Positions 1-9,075 of a DNA stretch of 64,000 bases are shown in pieces (the first letter of the stretch is position 1; every line of letters begins with the position of its first letter). Position numbers and translations under genes: made by a program. Under the pieces are notes generated by a model. That model made no database searches and was not told where the DNA came from. It saw only the letters and a list, made by a program, of their open reading frames with translations. Source of the DNA: Leptotrichia hongkongensis (GTDB lineage: Bacteria > Fusobacteriota > Fusobacteriia > Fusobacteriales > Leptotrichiaceae); assembly GCF_041538065.1 (NCBI RefSeq), contig NZ_JBGORW010000010.1, positions 11,266 to 75,265 on the forward strand, written 5' to 3'.

Positions 1-544
1 TCGTATATTTCAGCCTATCCTTCAATGTATTCAAATAAGCATATGCTTCCTCAGCATTTTTTATCTCAGGCTTTGAAATAATCTCGATTAACGGTACAGA
101 GGCCCTGTTATAATTTAACAAGGTTTCAGAAGCCGTATGAATACTTTTCGCTGTATCTTCCTCAATCTGTATTCTTTCAATTCCAACACTTGCTTCCTTC
201 CCACTATTCGTCGTGATTTTCAAAACCCCATTTTCAGCATAAGGCTTAAAAAACTGTGTTATTTGATAATTTTTTGGCGAATCAGGATAAAAATAATTTT
301 TTCTATCAAAATAACTCTCCCTGTTTATCTCACACCCAAGTGCAAGCGCCGCCTTTATCGCATAATCCAGCACTTTTTCATTCAATTTTGGTAAAGCACC
401 AGGCTGCCCTGTACAAATAGGACATACCGCAGTATTTGGCTCTTTATTATCATAATCCGCATCACAAGAACACCATACTTTCGTATTCGTTTTCAATTGA
501 CAATGCACTTCTAGTCCGATGACTGTTTCATATTCCATACTCAT
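1..544 (-). CDS. gatB: Asp/Glu-tRNA amidotransferase subunit B, N-terminal part (runs off the window)
   Basis: Translating the minus strand from 544 gives an uninterrupted frame of about 181 codons that leaves the window at base 1. It begins MSMEYETVIGLEVHCQL and carries the GatB zinc-site pattern (WCSCD, then AVCPICTGQPG) and the conserved YFDRKNYFYPDSPKNYQ segment. GatB binds misacylated Glu-tRNA(Gln) or Asp-tRNA(Asn) and activates it for amidation with ammonia made by GatA. A second ATG lies at 538, so the exact start is uncertain by two codons. It follows the HNH gene by 57 bp, although gatB normally follows gatA directly. Confidence 0.93.
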   Translation of the reverse strand, partial: MSMEYETVIGLEVHCQLKTNTKVWCSCDADYDNKEPNTAVCPICTGQPGALPKLNEKVLDYAIKAALALGCEINRESYFDRKNYFYPDSPKNYQITQFFKPYAENGVLKITTNSGKEASVGIERIQIEEDTAKSIHTASETLLNYNRASVPLIEIISKPEIKNAEEAYAYLNTLKDRLKYT

Positions 545-601
545 TTTTTAATTTTTCCCTTTCTTTAATAAAATTTCCTGTTGTATTTATTAAATACTAT
601 T

Positions 602-1585
602 TTAACCTTTAAAAATATTCTCTCTATGATATTTTAAATACTTTTCCCTTTTATCATCTAAACTTAACTTTTCAATTAACATTCCATTATAAATTCCCAG
701 TCTTTTTTGATTCATTGGAGATAACCAAGGCGATACTTTCAAAGTTTTATCACTTTCAAAAGTAATAAACCCTCTATCAAATAATTTATCATATGTCGGA
801 GTGAACATAAAACCATTTTTAGGGTCTATCTTTTCTTTATCATTTGATTTTACCCAAGGTTTTATATGAGAAGCAATCAACAATCTTTCATCATTTACTA
901 ATGTAAAAGGACAAAATGGGCATTCTTCCAATAATTTTTCTCTGTATACTCCTTGTCCGACTCTCGCATTTATTAATTTTTCCTTTTGTTTCTCGCTTAT
1001 AGATAATTCTCTTATTTGTTTTTCTTGTTTAGTTTCTTCTGAAGTTCTATAGCCAACTATATCAGGTCTATAATCAATAAAAATTTTAAAATAATAATAT
1101 ATTTTTTCTTTTTTATCTTTTAATTTTAAAACTGATAAATAAGAAATATTTGGTAGTGCGACTTCTCTCATAAAATCATAAAAAGTTGACTCTGAATTAA
1201 TATAAACTCTTGGAGGTGCCACATTAACACGATTAATCAAAAAATTTAGAATTTCTTTATTACTAATACTCTCTAATTTTTCTTTTAATTTATTCAATCT
1301 TGATGGCATTTCATCTTTCTTTACATAATCCTGTTGCGGATTTAAGTATTCTTCTTCAGCATCTCTTATAAAATTTCTAAAATCTTTCTTTAAAAAAAAG
1401 CAATTTAAATTATGTATATTCCCAAAAAAATTATAGGTTTTTTCATTTTCATTACCAACATACAATTTTGCTTCTCCATGACCTTTTCCAATTTTATTTT
1501 TTACAAAAGAATCCGCAAGCGTTATATATTCTAATGTGTCAACTATTTCATATTTTTTACTTAATATATTTATAAAATTACTCAT
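602..1585 (-). CDS. HNH-family restriction endonuclease, partner of the adjacent C5 methyltransferase
   Basis: This is a 327-residue protein. The C-terminal third shows an HNH_2-type domain: a CPFC zinc pair, then LLIASHIKPW (catalytic His) and DPKNGFMFTPTYDKLFDRGF. The N-terminal two thirds have no motif I recognise and may carry target recognition. The start was set at 1585 because GGAGGG sits just upstream and the ATG overlaps the methyltransferase stop (ATGAGTAA); an earlier in-frame start at 1609 would place the ribosome site inside the gene. The 8-bp overlap implies translational coupling with the methyltransferase, typical of a type II restriction-modification pair. The restriction role is inferred from domain plus context. 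The recognition sequence cannot be read from the sequence. Confidence 0.8.
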   Translation of the reverse strand: MSNFINILSKKYEIVDTLEYITLADSFVKNKIGKGHGEAKLYVGNENEKTYNFFGNIHNLNCFFLKKDFRNFIRDAEEEYLNPQQDYVKKDEMPSRLNKLKEKLESISNKEILNFLINRVNVAPPRVYINSESTFYDFMREVALPNISYLSVLKLKDKKEKIYYYFKIFIDYRPDIVGYRTSEETKQEKQIRELSISEKQKEKLINARVGQGVYREKLLEECPFCPFTLVNDERLLIASHIKPWVKSNDKEKIDPKNGFMFTPTYDKLFDRGFITFESDKTLKVSPWLSPMNQKRLGIYNGMLIEKLSLDDKREKYLKYHRENIFKG

Positions 1586-3089
1586 TACAACCCTCCATTT
1601 CAAAATCATATGAATTTATTATTTTTTTCATTATTGCCATTAAAACGTCAACTACAATTGAATTTCCAGCTTGCTGATACATTGACGTATCTGAAACTAC
1701 AATTTTAAAACTGTCACAAAATCCCATTAATCTTAAACATTCTCTAGGCGTTAATTTTCTTAATCTTCCTTCTGTTGTAACGTAATTATCTACTCCTGCC
1801 CTATGCATTTTATGCATTGTTTTTAAAAGAGGTCTTGCTACTTCTAAATCTGTTTTAGGTTTAGAACAAAATCCCTTTGTTCCTGTTGACATTACATATT
1901 TCACAATTTTTTCTGATAAAAAGTATTTTTCTAAATCTTGCATTGTTTCTTCTTTTATCTTATTATCTTCTACAAACTTAAAATCTCCATGCCAGTTAAA
2001 TTGTTGATTTTTTTTCTGACATAATTGAATATCTCCATCAATTTGTGTAAATCTTTTTATTAAATTTTTTTCCGATAAAACAAAATTGGCACCTTTTTCT
2101 CGTAAATAATATTTTCCAGAAACATTCTCAATTAAAAAATTTTGCATTGTTTTTTCTAACTTAACAGGATCTGGGAATGTAAATTTTTTTCTTAACTTTA
2201 AATCTTTTCTAAATCCTACTACAAAAACTCTCTCTCTATTTTGCGGTATTCCATAATCTTTTGAATTTAAAATTTTATAATCCCAGTCATAACCTAAATC
2301 TGAAAAAACTTGTTTCATTATTTCCCAAGTTCTTCCACTATCATTCCCTAAAACTGCTCTCACATTTTCATAAATAAAAACTTTTGGTTTTATTTCTTCA
2401 ACAAGTCTTGCAAATTCATAAAACAAAGTTCCTCTCGTATCTTGTAATCCTCTTTGTTTCCCAACCAAGCTAAAACTTTGGCAAGGAGAACCACCAACAA
2501 ATAAATCAATTTTACCTCTATACTGCTTTCCATCTAAAAAAGAAACATTCCAATGAAAATCCTCTTCTTTAATATTATAATTAGCAAAATAACTTTGTCT
2601 AACTTTATTTCTAGCAATTTCTTTTTTATAAAGATTATCAATATATTTTTTTTTCTCTTCATAAGAAAGATTCTTAATTTGATTTTGAATAAACAAAGTT
2701 CTCATTTTTTCATAAAACATTGATAGCTTGTCATTGTATTCTTTTAGTATTTTTTTTAATTTTTTCTCGTTTAAATTTTCTTCCATTAATAGTTCTATTT
2801 CATTTTTTAATGTTATATATTCTTCAGAAATTTCTTTATTTATATTTTCTTTTCCTAATAATTCAATTTCTTCTTTTAATTCTGCTACAGTATTAGTTTT
2901 AATTTTTTTAGATAAAATATCGACATCTCCATTATCACAAGCAAATACTATTTCATGTTCAATTTCCATTCGCTTTAATGCATGCTCAATTGCTCCAATC
3001 CCACTAAAAACCGTAGCAACTTTTAACTTTTTATTCAATTTTATATCTTCAATTTCTTCCATACTATTCCCAAAATCTAATTTGTACAT
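1578..3089 (-). CDS. DNA (cytosine-5-)-methyltransferase with a long helical insertion
   Basis: This 503-residue C5-MTase has the family motifs in order: motif I VATVFSGIGAIE (about residues 24-35), motif II ACDN (50-53), motif IV GGSPCQS with the catalytic Cys203, motif VI YENVRA (240-245), motif VIII QNRERVFVVGF (283-293) and motif X QQAGNSIVVDV near the C-terminus. Between motifs II and IV it carries a Lys/Glu-rich, probably coiled-coil insertion (about residues 60-165) that typical bacterial C5 enzymes lack. AGGGGG precedes the ATG. It is followed by an overlapping HNH nuclease gene, so it is probably the protective methylase of a type II system inserted between gatA and gatB. Confidence 0.92.
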   Translation of the reverse strand: MYKLDFGNSMEEIEDIKLNKKLKVATVFSGIGAIEHALKRMEIEHEIVFACDNGDVDILSKKIKTNTVAELKEEIELLGKENINKEISEEYITLKNEIELLMEENLNEKKLKKILKEYNDKLSMFYEKMRTLFIQNQIKNLSYEEKKKYIDNLYKKEIARNKVRQSYFANYNIKEEDFHWNVSFLDGKQYRGKIDLFVGGSPCQSFSLVGKQRGLQDTRGTLFYEFARLVEEIKPKVFIYENVRAVLGNDSGRTWEIMKQVFSDLGYDWDYKILNSKDYGIPQNRERVFVVGFRKDLKLRKKFTFPDPVKLEKTMQNFLIENVSGKYYLREKGANFVLSEKNLIKRFTQIDGDIQLCQKKNQQFNWHGDFKFVEDNKIKEETMQDLEKYFLSEKIVKYVMSTGTKGFCSKPKTDLEVARPLLKTMHKMHRAGVDNYVTTEGRLRKLTPRECLRLMGFCDSFKIVVSDTSMYQQAGNSIVVDVLMAIMKKIINSYDFEMEGCNE

Positions 3090-3108
3090 TAATTCCCCCT
3101 AATTTCTC

Positions 3109-4572
3109 TTATAACTCTAGATATTCTATCTCTCCACGTTCCTTCTCAAATTTATTTGCCACATTAAACAATAAATCTTCCCTAAAATAATTTCCAATCA
3201 GCTGTATTCCCACAGGAAGTCCATTTACAAAGCCACCTGGCACTGATATTGCAGGCAATCCTGCCATATTTACCGAAACTGTGTAGATATCAGCTAGGTA
3301 CATTTGAACAGGATCTGTATTTTTTTCACCTTTTTTAAATGCTGTTGTCGGAGAAACTGGTGTCAAAATCAAGTCGACTTCTGAAAGAACTCGTGAAAAA
3401 TCATCTCTTATTAATCTTCTAACTTGAGAGGCCTTTTTATAATAAGCATCATAAAATCCTGAACTTAACACATAATTTCCAATCATAATTCTACGCTTCA
3501 CTTCATCTCCAAAACCTTCTGTTCGTGATTTTACATACATTTCCTCAATATTCTCATCACTTTTTCTAACTCCATATCTCACTCCGTCATATCTTGACAA
3601 GTTTGAAGCTGCCTCAGCCGATGAAATTATATAATAAGTGGAAATTGCGTATTTTGTGTAAGGCAACGATACTTCCTTCACTTCTGCTCCAAGTTTTTTC
3701 AATGTTTCCACAGTTTTATCCACAACTTCCTTTATTGATTTATCCAGTTCATCTGAAAAATATTCTTTTGGAAGCCCAATTTTCAATCCTTTTATATCAT
3801 TTTCAAGCAAAGATAAATAATCTGGCACTTCCACATCCGCAGTTGTCGGATCATTTTCATCATATCCTGAAATTATCTGCATAACTCTTGCCAAATCTTG
3901 TGAACTTTTTGCCAAAGCCCCAATCTGATCCAGCGAAGAACCAAATGCCATAAGACCGTATCTCGAAACTCTTCCATAAGTTGGCTTTATTCCCACAGTT
4001 CCAGTCAAGCTCGCAGGCTGTCTAATACTTCCACCAGTATCCGTTCCCAAAGCAACAGGTATTTCACTAGCCGCAACCGCAGCAGCCGATCCTCCACTGC
4101 TTCCTCCTGGCACTCTTTCCAAATCCCAAGGGTTAGAAGCTGGCTTTATTGACGAATTTTCATTTGAAGATCCCATCGCAAACTCATCCATATTAGCCTT
4201 CCCAACAAGTACTGCTCCAGCTTCCTTTAACTTTTTCACAACAGTCGCATCATAAACTCCCACATAATTTTTCAAAATTTGCGAAGCCGCCGTTGTCAAA
4301 TCCCCTTTTGAAACAATATTATCCTTCAACGCCACAGGCACTCCAAAAAGTCCTGTATTTTCATAATTTTTTCTTCCTTCTTCGTTATTTTCTTCATCAA
4401 TTTTTCGAGCCTGTTCCAATGCTTTCTCCTCAAAAATATTAGAAAAAGCCCCAACCTTATCTTCAACTGCTTTTATTCTATCTAAAAAATTTCTTGTAAC
4501 TTCTTCTGAAGTAATCTCTTTATTCTTTATCATTTCAGCCAGTTCGCTAGCCGTTTTTTTGTATAAATTCAT
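3109..4572 (-). CDS. gatA: Asp/Glu-tRNA amidotransferase subunit A
   Basis: This 487-residue protein has full family length. GatA is the amidase subunit that hydrolyses glutamine and passes ammonia to GatB so that Gln-tRNA(Gln) or Asn-tRNA(Asn) is made by transamidation. The amidase signature GGSSGGSAAAVAA is present. The Ser-cisSer-Lys triad is readable as Lys83 (ALKDN), Ser158 and Ser182 (DTGGSIRQPAS). AAGGTGG precedes the ATG. It starts 21 bp after gatC. On the other side it is separated from gatB by a restriction-modification pair. Confidence 0.97.
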   Translation of the reverse strand: MNLYKKTASELAEMIKNKEITSEEVTRNFLDRIKAVEDKVGAFSNIFEEKALEQARKIDEENNEEGRKNYENTGLFGVPVALKDNIVSKGDLTTAASQILKNYVGVYDATVVKKLKEAGAVLVGKANMDEFAMGSSNENSSIKPASNPWDLERVPGGSSGGSAAAVAASEIPVALGTDTGGSIRQPASLTGTVGIKPTYGRVSRYGLMAFGSSLDQIGALAKSSQDLARVMQIISGYDENDPTTADVEVPDYLSLLENDIKGLKIGLPKEYFSDELDKSIKEVVDKTVETLKKLGAEVKEVSLPYTKYAISTYYIISSAEAASNLSRYDGVRYGVRKSDENIEEMYVKSRTEGFGDEVKRRIMIGNYVLSSGFYDAYYKKASQVRRLIRDDFSRVLSEVDLILTPVSPTTAFKKGEKNTDPVQMYLADIYTVSVNMAGLPAISVPGGFVNGLPVGIQLIGNYFREDLLFNVANKFEKERGEIEYLEL

Positions 4573-4593
4573 TTTTCCACCTTTCCAATTTTT

Positions 4594-4893
4594 CTAATTA
4601 TCCGCATTTTCTCCAACAACTTTTGGTACAATTATAAATTCCTCATCCTTATTAGGCGAATTTTCTAAAATTTCCTTCTTAATTCCAGCATCCCTAACTT
4701 TATCTTCTCTCAATTTATCTTTTAAGTCCAACACATTAAAAAGTGGTTCTACATCAGTTGTATCAACCCCATTCAACTCTTCCATATGCTCAAATATTTT
4801 ATTCAAATCCACCCTAAATTTCTCAATTTCACTTTCTGAAAATTCCAATTTAGAAAGTGCTGCTATTTTTAAAACATCTTCTTTACTTAACAT
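4594..4893 (-). CDS. gatC: Asp/Glu-tRNA amidotransferase subunit C
   Basis: This 99-residue protein has the GatC pattern: an N-terminal helix LSKEDVLKIAALSKLEFSE, the HMEELNGVDTTDVEPLFNV core and a C-terminal PNKDEEFIIVPKVV tail. GatC wraps around GatA and stabilises the GatA-GatB complex. TAAGGAGG precedes the ATG. It is the first gat gene of the minus-strand run, 24 bp after the end of the Sau3AI-like methyltransferase gene, so it may be co-transcribed with that module. Confidence 0.95.
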   Translation of the reverse strand: MLSKEDVLKIAALSKLEFSESEIEKFRVDLNKIFEHMEELNGVDTTDVEPLFNVLDLKDKLREDKVRDAGIKKEILENSPNKDEEFIIVPKVVGENADN

Positions 4894-4917
4894 TTAATTT
4901 TTTCCTCCTTACACTTT

Positions 4918-6150
4918 TTATTCATTCTCAATTATTTTTTTCAAAGTCGGTTCCAATCGTGAAATTATACCTGTCACTAAAGCATTTCCCATCATAAAAT
5001 ATCTATTTCTTTTTGGCATTGTATCTGTCCAGTTTGGCGGAAACATTTGTATTATTTCACATTCTATTTCAGTTAAAGTACGATATTTTTTTTGCTTATT
5101 ATCATAAATAATATGCGAAGATCTATTTGTTGTTCCTTCACTTGTAAGCAGTGTCCTAGCCGGTTCTTCCATATTTTCTGGAAAAGCCATATTTCCTTCA
5201 CTATAAATATACGAATGTCCTTCCTTTGTTTTCCTTTCTATTCTTTTTCCGCCCTTTAAATATTTCCATTTTTCCAATTTTTCATCTATTATTAAATATT
5301 CCTTCAAATCAAAATCATTGTAACTTTTTGCCTTTTCTATAACTTCCTTTAAAGAAAAAATATCTTCTTTAATTGAATCTACATTATAATGAAAAACGGT
5401 TCCTTCTATCATTATTCCGCTTTCAAAAAATTTTCCTTCTGAATATTCATCACTTATTTTTAAAATATTTTCATATTTATTCAGATTTATTTCTTTTTCA
5501 GAATCTATTTTTACTGGAAATACTTTATTAAAAATATTTTCCTTATTTTTTCTAAATTCCTTAGCATACTTCAAATTTTTCTTAAAAGCAAATATGAACA
5601 CTCTTTTTCTTTTTTGTGGCATTGAATAATCTCCTGCATTTATAACTCTCCATTGCACATAATATCCTAATTCATCAAATGTCTTTAGCATTATTGCAAA
5701 GTCTCTTCCTCTTCTGCTTGCTGGCGATTTTAAAAGTCTATCCACATTTTCTAGAAGTACAAAAGGAGATTTTTTTTCAATTAAAACATCTTTTATATCC
5801 CAGAATAAAACTCCCTTTTTACCCTCAATACCCTTTTCCCCGCTAAGACTTCTCGCTACAGAGTAATCTTGACAGGGAAATCCTCCAACCAATAAATTAT
5901 GTTCAGGTATTGATTTTTTATTAACTTTATTTATATCTTCATTCGAATTATTTTCTATTCCAAATCTTTTCAAATAGCAATTATACGCATGTTGTACTTT
6001 TGTTGAAGGTTCAAACTGATTTCCCCAGACAAAATCCCATATTTTATTTTCTTTTGCTAATCCTGTTTTTTTGTCAAAATCCTTTATTTTATTCAAACCA
6101 ACTCTGAAACCTCCAACACCTGCAAATAATTCTGCAACTGTTAACTCCAT
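4918..6150 (-). CDS. Sau3AI-type DNA (cytosine-5-)-methyltransferase, predicted GATC-specific
   Basis: This 410-residue C5-MTase has motif I AELFAGVGGFRVGL (about 6-19), motif IV GGFPCQDYS with catalytic Cys93, motif VI LLENVDRLL (132-140), motif VIII QKRKRVFIFAF (179-189) and motif X MMGNALVTGII near the end. Its length and its neighbour match M.Sau3AI. Its ATG shares one base with the stop of the preceding nuclease gene (TAATG), indicating coupled translation. It would methylate cytosine in the site cut by its partner. GATC specificity is inferred from the partner nuclease family and not shown by the sequence. Confidence 0.9.
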   Translation of the reverse strand: MELTVAELFAGVGGFRVGLNKIKDFDKKTGLAKENKIWDFVWGNQFEPSTKVQHAYNCYLKRFGIENNSNEDINKVNKKSIPEHNLLVGGFPCQDYSVARSLSGEKGIEGKKGVLFWDIKDVLIEKKSPFVLLENVDRLLKSPASRRGRDFAIMLKTFDELGYYVQWRVINAGDYSMPQKRKRVFIFAFKKNLKYAKEFRKNKENIFNKVFPVKIDSEKEINLNKYENILKISDEYSEGKFFESGIMIEGTVFHYNVDSIKEDIFSLKEVIEKAKSYNDFDLKEYLIIDEKLEKWKYLKGGKRIERKTKEGHSYIYSEGNMAFPENMEEPARTLLTSEGTTNRSSHIIYDNKQKKYRTLTEIECEIIQMFPPNWTDTMPKRNRYFMMGNALVTGIISRLEPTLKKIIENE

Positions 6151-7616
6151 TATTTTTCCTCCACTTTTTTTATTGTATTTTCAATAATTTTAATAATGTA
6201 GCCATTATTTAGCCAAAAACTCTGTTTTGTCATTTTATCTCCATTTGGCAATTCATCAGTATCTTTGCAATTTCCATTTCCATATTCTATGCCATTAATA
6301 ACATATTTTGACTTTCTTGCATGTGGTCTCAAATGAAAAATTTTAGTTTCACTTTTTTTGGGCAAGTCGTTCCTTACTATTATTTTCCCATCTTTTTGTT
6401 TTTCTATTTTAAAATTTACACCTTTTTTAAATTTATTCCTGTATAAATTCCACTCCATCATTCCAACAGTTTCCAGTTCATCTATTGGCATATTCCAAAA
6501 CTTAGCTCCTGTAAGTTGATATTCATCTGCCTCATTTTTTTTAAATACAACAAATAAAAATTTCTTTTCTGAAAAAAAATTATAAATTTCTGAATTTTCA
6601 AAATTCTCATTTACAAATTTTTTTATTTTTATTGCTGGAAATGACATGCTTTCTTTCGTGCGATTATTCTTTTCAACTCTTATTGTTTTAATCTCTATAT
6701 TTGCCTTTTCAAATTCCTCAGCATTTTCACTTTTTACTCCTAACATTCTGTAAATCAAGATACTATTTACATGTTTCGGTTTATTTTCTATATTATATTT
6801 TTTACATAATTCTTCTATTGTTAAGCCTGTATTTTCATATATCTTTTTCAAAACTACATCTTCAAAATGTTCAGCTTCGTCTTCTTTAACAATAGAGTCA
6901 TAAGTTGATATATTTCCAACAATATAAGTGTTTAAAACATAAGACATATATGACTGTTTCAAAGAGAAAGCTCTTCTTTTTGCAAGAATCTTTCCATAAT
7001 ATTGCTTTCGCAAACTTTTTTTTGCTGTACTTCCTTTAGTGCAGGCACCCAAATAATTAGTATCTCCTTCAGACAATTTATGAGCATTTCCAGAAATTAT
7101 TTTATCAACTATTATTTGATAGTCTTTTTTTATTATTTCTAAATCTTTTTTACAGCTTTCTCCCAAAATTGAAAATAATTTAACAAAATCAATGCTGTAA
7201 TCTAATTTATCTTTATTTTTATCATGAAAATACAGTATTAATAAAATTAATTGTAATTTTTCTAAGACATGAGATTTTTCAAAATCAGTTTCTATCGGAT
7301 TATCATTAGGAATCATACCTATTACAAGTCTTTCTTTTGCCTTCAATTCTCCATTTTTATTTTTTATATATGGAGTCACTTTCAATTCTGTATTAGCCTT
7401 TAGAAAATCTGGATTGGGATTGCTGTTAGGTTTATAATAAAAATAATACTCCTCTATTAAGTTTCCCAGTTTACCTTTATTTTTATTCAACGTTTTTTCT
7501 AATTCCAATTCATTGTCTTTAAAATATTCTCTTAATATATCATAAAAGGTTTTCCCTATCAATCTTTTTGCATAATTTTCAATATCTTGCGGGTCTGTTT
7601 CATCATATGGCAACAT
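6150..7616 (-). CDS. Sau3AI-like type II restriction endonuclease (MutH fold)
   Basis: This 488-residue protein is close to the known length of Sau3AI. The N-terminal MutH-like domain shows GKLGNLIEEYYF (about 48-59), then NPDF and TELKVTP, giving a D70...E77-x-K79 metal-binding set. The C-terminal half should be the second, non-catalytic MutH-like domain that binds another GATC. The start is the ATG at 7616, preceded by AGGAG; an upstream in-frame TTG at 7631 would put the ribosome site inside the gene. It overlaps the methyltransferase by one base. It lies 67 bp after a HAD phosphatase gene, in the same direction. Confidence 0.88.
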   Translation of the reverse strand: MLPYDETDPQDIENYAKRLIGKTFYDILREYFKDNELELEKTLNKNKGKLGNLIEEYYFYYKPNSNPNPDFLKANTELKVTPYIKNKNGELKAKERLVIGMIPNDNPIETDFEKSHVLEKLQLILLILYFHDKNKDKLDYSIDFVKLFSILGESCKKDLEIIKKDYQIIVDKIISGNAHKLSEGDTNYLGACTKGSTAKKSLRKQYYGKILAKRRAFSLKQSYMSYVLNTYIVGNISTYDSIVKEDEAEHFEDVVLKKIYENTGLTIEELCKKYNIENKPKHVNSILIYRMLGVKSENAEEFEKANIEIKTIRVEKNNRTKESMSFPAIKIKKFVNENFENSEIYNFFSEKKFLFVVFKKNEADEYQLTGAKFWNMPIDELETVGMMEWNLYRNKFKKGVNFKIEKQKDGKIIVRNDLPKKSETKIFHLRPHARKSKYVINGIEYGNGNCKDTDELPNGDKMTKQSFWLNNGYIIKIIENTIKKVEEK

Positions 7617-7683
7617 ATTTTCTCCTATCAAAATTCAAATCATTCTGCATTTTTCATATCAATTGTTCTTTCAGATATTAAAT

Positions 7684-8346
7684 TTATAACTGCTTTATTT
7701 TTTTATATTCCAAAATCTCGTCAAAATCCCCAAACTCAAAAAATTCAATTCCATTTTCTTCACAAAACTTAACCGCCCTAGTCCCTTTTCTCACAAAAGC
7801 AAAATCAGCCACTTCCAATGCTTTGTAATCAGATGGACCATCGCCTACGAAATAAGTTGTGTAGCCCTGTTTTTTATAATTTTCTACAGCTTCTTTCTTG
7901 TCAACGCCGTAATAACCTTCCTTGTCCAAAAATGGATTTTCCACAGTAATTTGGTTTTTATCAGTTCCACTAAATTTTAAATCATTTGATATAACTTCGC
8001 TATCTGGCAAGTTTATACCATATTTTAAAAGTGTTCCTTGTACGTTTAGCCTTGCACCTGCACTAACGATTTTAAATTCTGCTCCACTTTTTACAAAATC
8101 TATAAAAGTTTCATCAATTGTCACATTTTCCTGCAAAGTTTGAATATACTGCTCTTTTGTGATATTTAGAGAGCCTAGTCCATATTTTATAAACTCCCTT
8201 ATAGAATATTCTCCAGCTCTGTATCTTTTTCGCAGTTCCTGTTTAAATTCAGGCTGATGCATTTCAAGCAAAACATCTGTCGAATCTTTTTTACTGATTG
8301 TTATATCAAAATCTATTAAAAAGATTGATTTTTTATTATTTCCCAA
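7684..8346 (-). CDS. HAD superfamily phosphatase (phosphoserine phosphatase/MtnX-like)
   Basis: This 220-residue HAD enzyme has motif I FLIDFDITIS with nucleophile Asp12 and acid Asp14, a motif II serine in KIVSAGAR, and motif IV VGDGPSDYKALEVAD. An alpha-helical cap follows motif I, as in HAD-IB phosphatases such as phosphoserine phosphatase and MtnX. The substrate cannot be told. The start codon is TTG at 8346, with AGGAGG six bases upstream. It follows rluB by 22 bp and probably ends the scpB-rluB-HAD transcription unit. Confidence 0.82.
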   Translation of the reverse strand: MGNNKKSIFLIDFDITISKKDSTDVLLEMHQPEFKQELRKRYRAGEYSIREFIKYGLGSLNITKEQYIQTLQENVTIDETFIDFVKSGAEFKIVSAGARLNVQGTLLKYGINLPDSEVISNDLKFSGTDKNQITVENPFLDKEGYYGVDKKEAVENYKKQGYTTYFVGDGPSDYKALEVADFAFVRKGTRAVKFCEENGIEFFEFGDFDEILEYKKIKQL

Positions 8347-8368
8347 TTTTTTCCTCCTGCCAGAAAAT

Positions 8369-9055
8369 TTATAAACTTTTTAGATATTTAATTTCATCTT
8401 CATTCAAAGCACGATATTCTCCCACTTGCAAATTACCAAGCGTAAGTTCCCCCACTTTAATACGTTTTAATGAGTTAACATTATATCCCAATGTTTCCAG
8501 CATTTTTCTTATCTGTCTGTTTCTTCCTTCAAAAATTGCAATTCTAAGTTCCTTTTTGTCAATTTTCTTAACTTTTGCTGGTGCAGTCCTTTTCCCGTCA
8601 ATTACAACTCCATGCTGCAATGCCTCAATATCCTTGTCTTCAATTTCACGGCTAACTCTTGCAATGTAGCTTTTATACAATTTCTTTCGTGGATGCATTA
8701 CGTGATTGTAAACTTCCCCATCGTTACTGATTATAATTAACCCTTCTGTCATAAAGTCTAATCTTCCATAAGTAAAAAGTCTGGCACGTGATTTTATAAA
8801 GTCTACTGCAAGTCTACGCCCAAACTTGTCTTCATTTGAGCAAATCACTCTTTTTGGCTTATTTAAAATGTAATATTCATATCTTGTATTAAGTTTTACT
8901 CTTTCTCCATCAATTTTGACCACATCTTCAGGCTTCACATCCATTCCGATAATCGCCTCATGCTTATTTACGGTAACTCTTCCTTCATTTATCAGCTCAT
9001 CAGCCTTCCTACGTGAACAAAATCCCGTTTCAGCTATAAATTTATTTAATCTCAT
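8369..9055 (-). CDS. rluB: RNA pseudouridine synthase, RsuA/RluB family
   Basis: This 228-residue protein has an N-terminal S4 RNA-binding domain (MRLNKFIAETGFCSRRKADELI) followed by the synthase domain. The catalytic aspartate lies in GRLDFMTEGLIII, and the family motif GRNRQIRKMLETLG is near the C-terminus. These enzymes isomerise specific uridines in rRNA; RluB acts on 23S and RsuA on 16S, and I cannot separate them with certainty. AGAGGT precedes the ATG. It sits 20 bp after scpB, an association common in many bacteria. Confidence 0.92.
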   Translation of the reverse strand: MRLNKFIAETGFCSRRKADELINEGRVTVNKHEAIIGMDVKPEDVVKIDGERVKLNTRYEYYILNKPKRVICSNEDKFGRRLAVDFIKSRARLFTYGRLDFMTEGLIIISNDGEVYNHVMHPRKKLYKSYIARVSREIEDKDIEALQHGVVIDGKRTAPAKVKKIDKKELRIAIFEGRNRQIRKMLETLGYNVNSLKRIKVGELTLGNLQVGEYRALNEDEIKYLKSL

Positions 9056-9075
9056 TTTATTTACCTCTTTATTTT

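Noticed and set aside
2728..3102. A 124-codon plus-strand frame opposite the C5 methyltransferase
   Set aside because: It is a shadow of the Lys/Glu-rich insertion; the minus-strand protein has all catalytic motifs.
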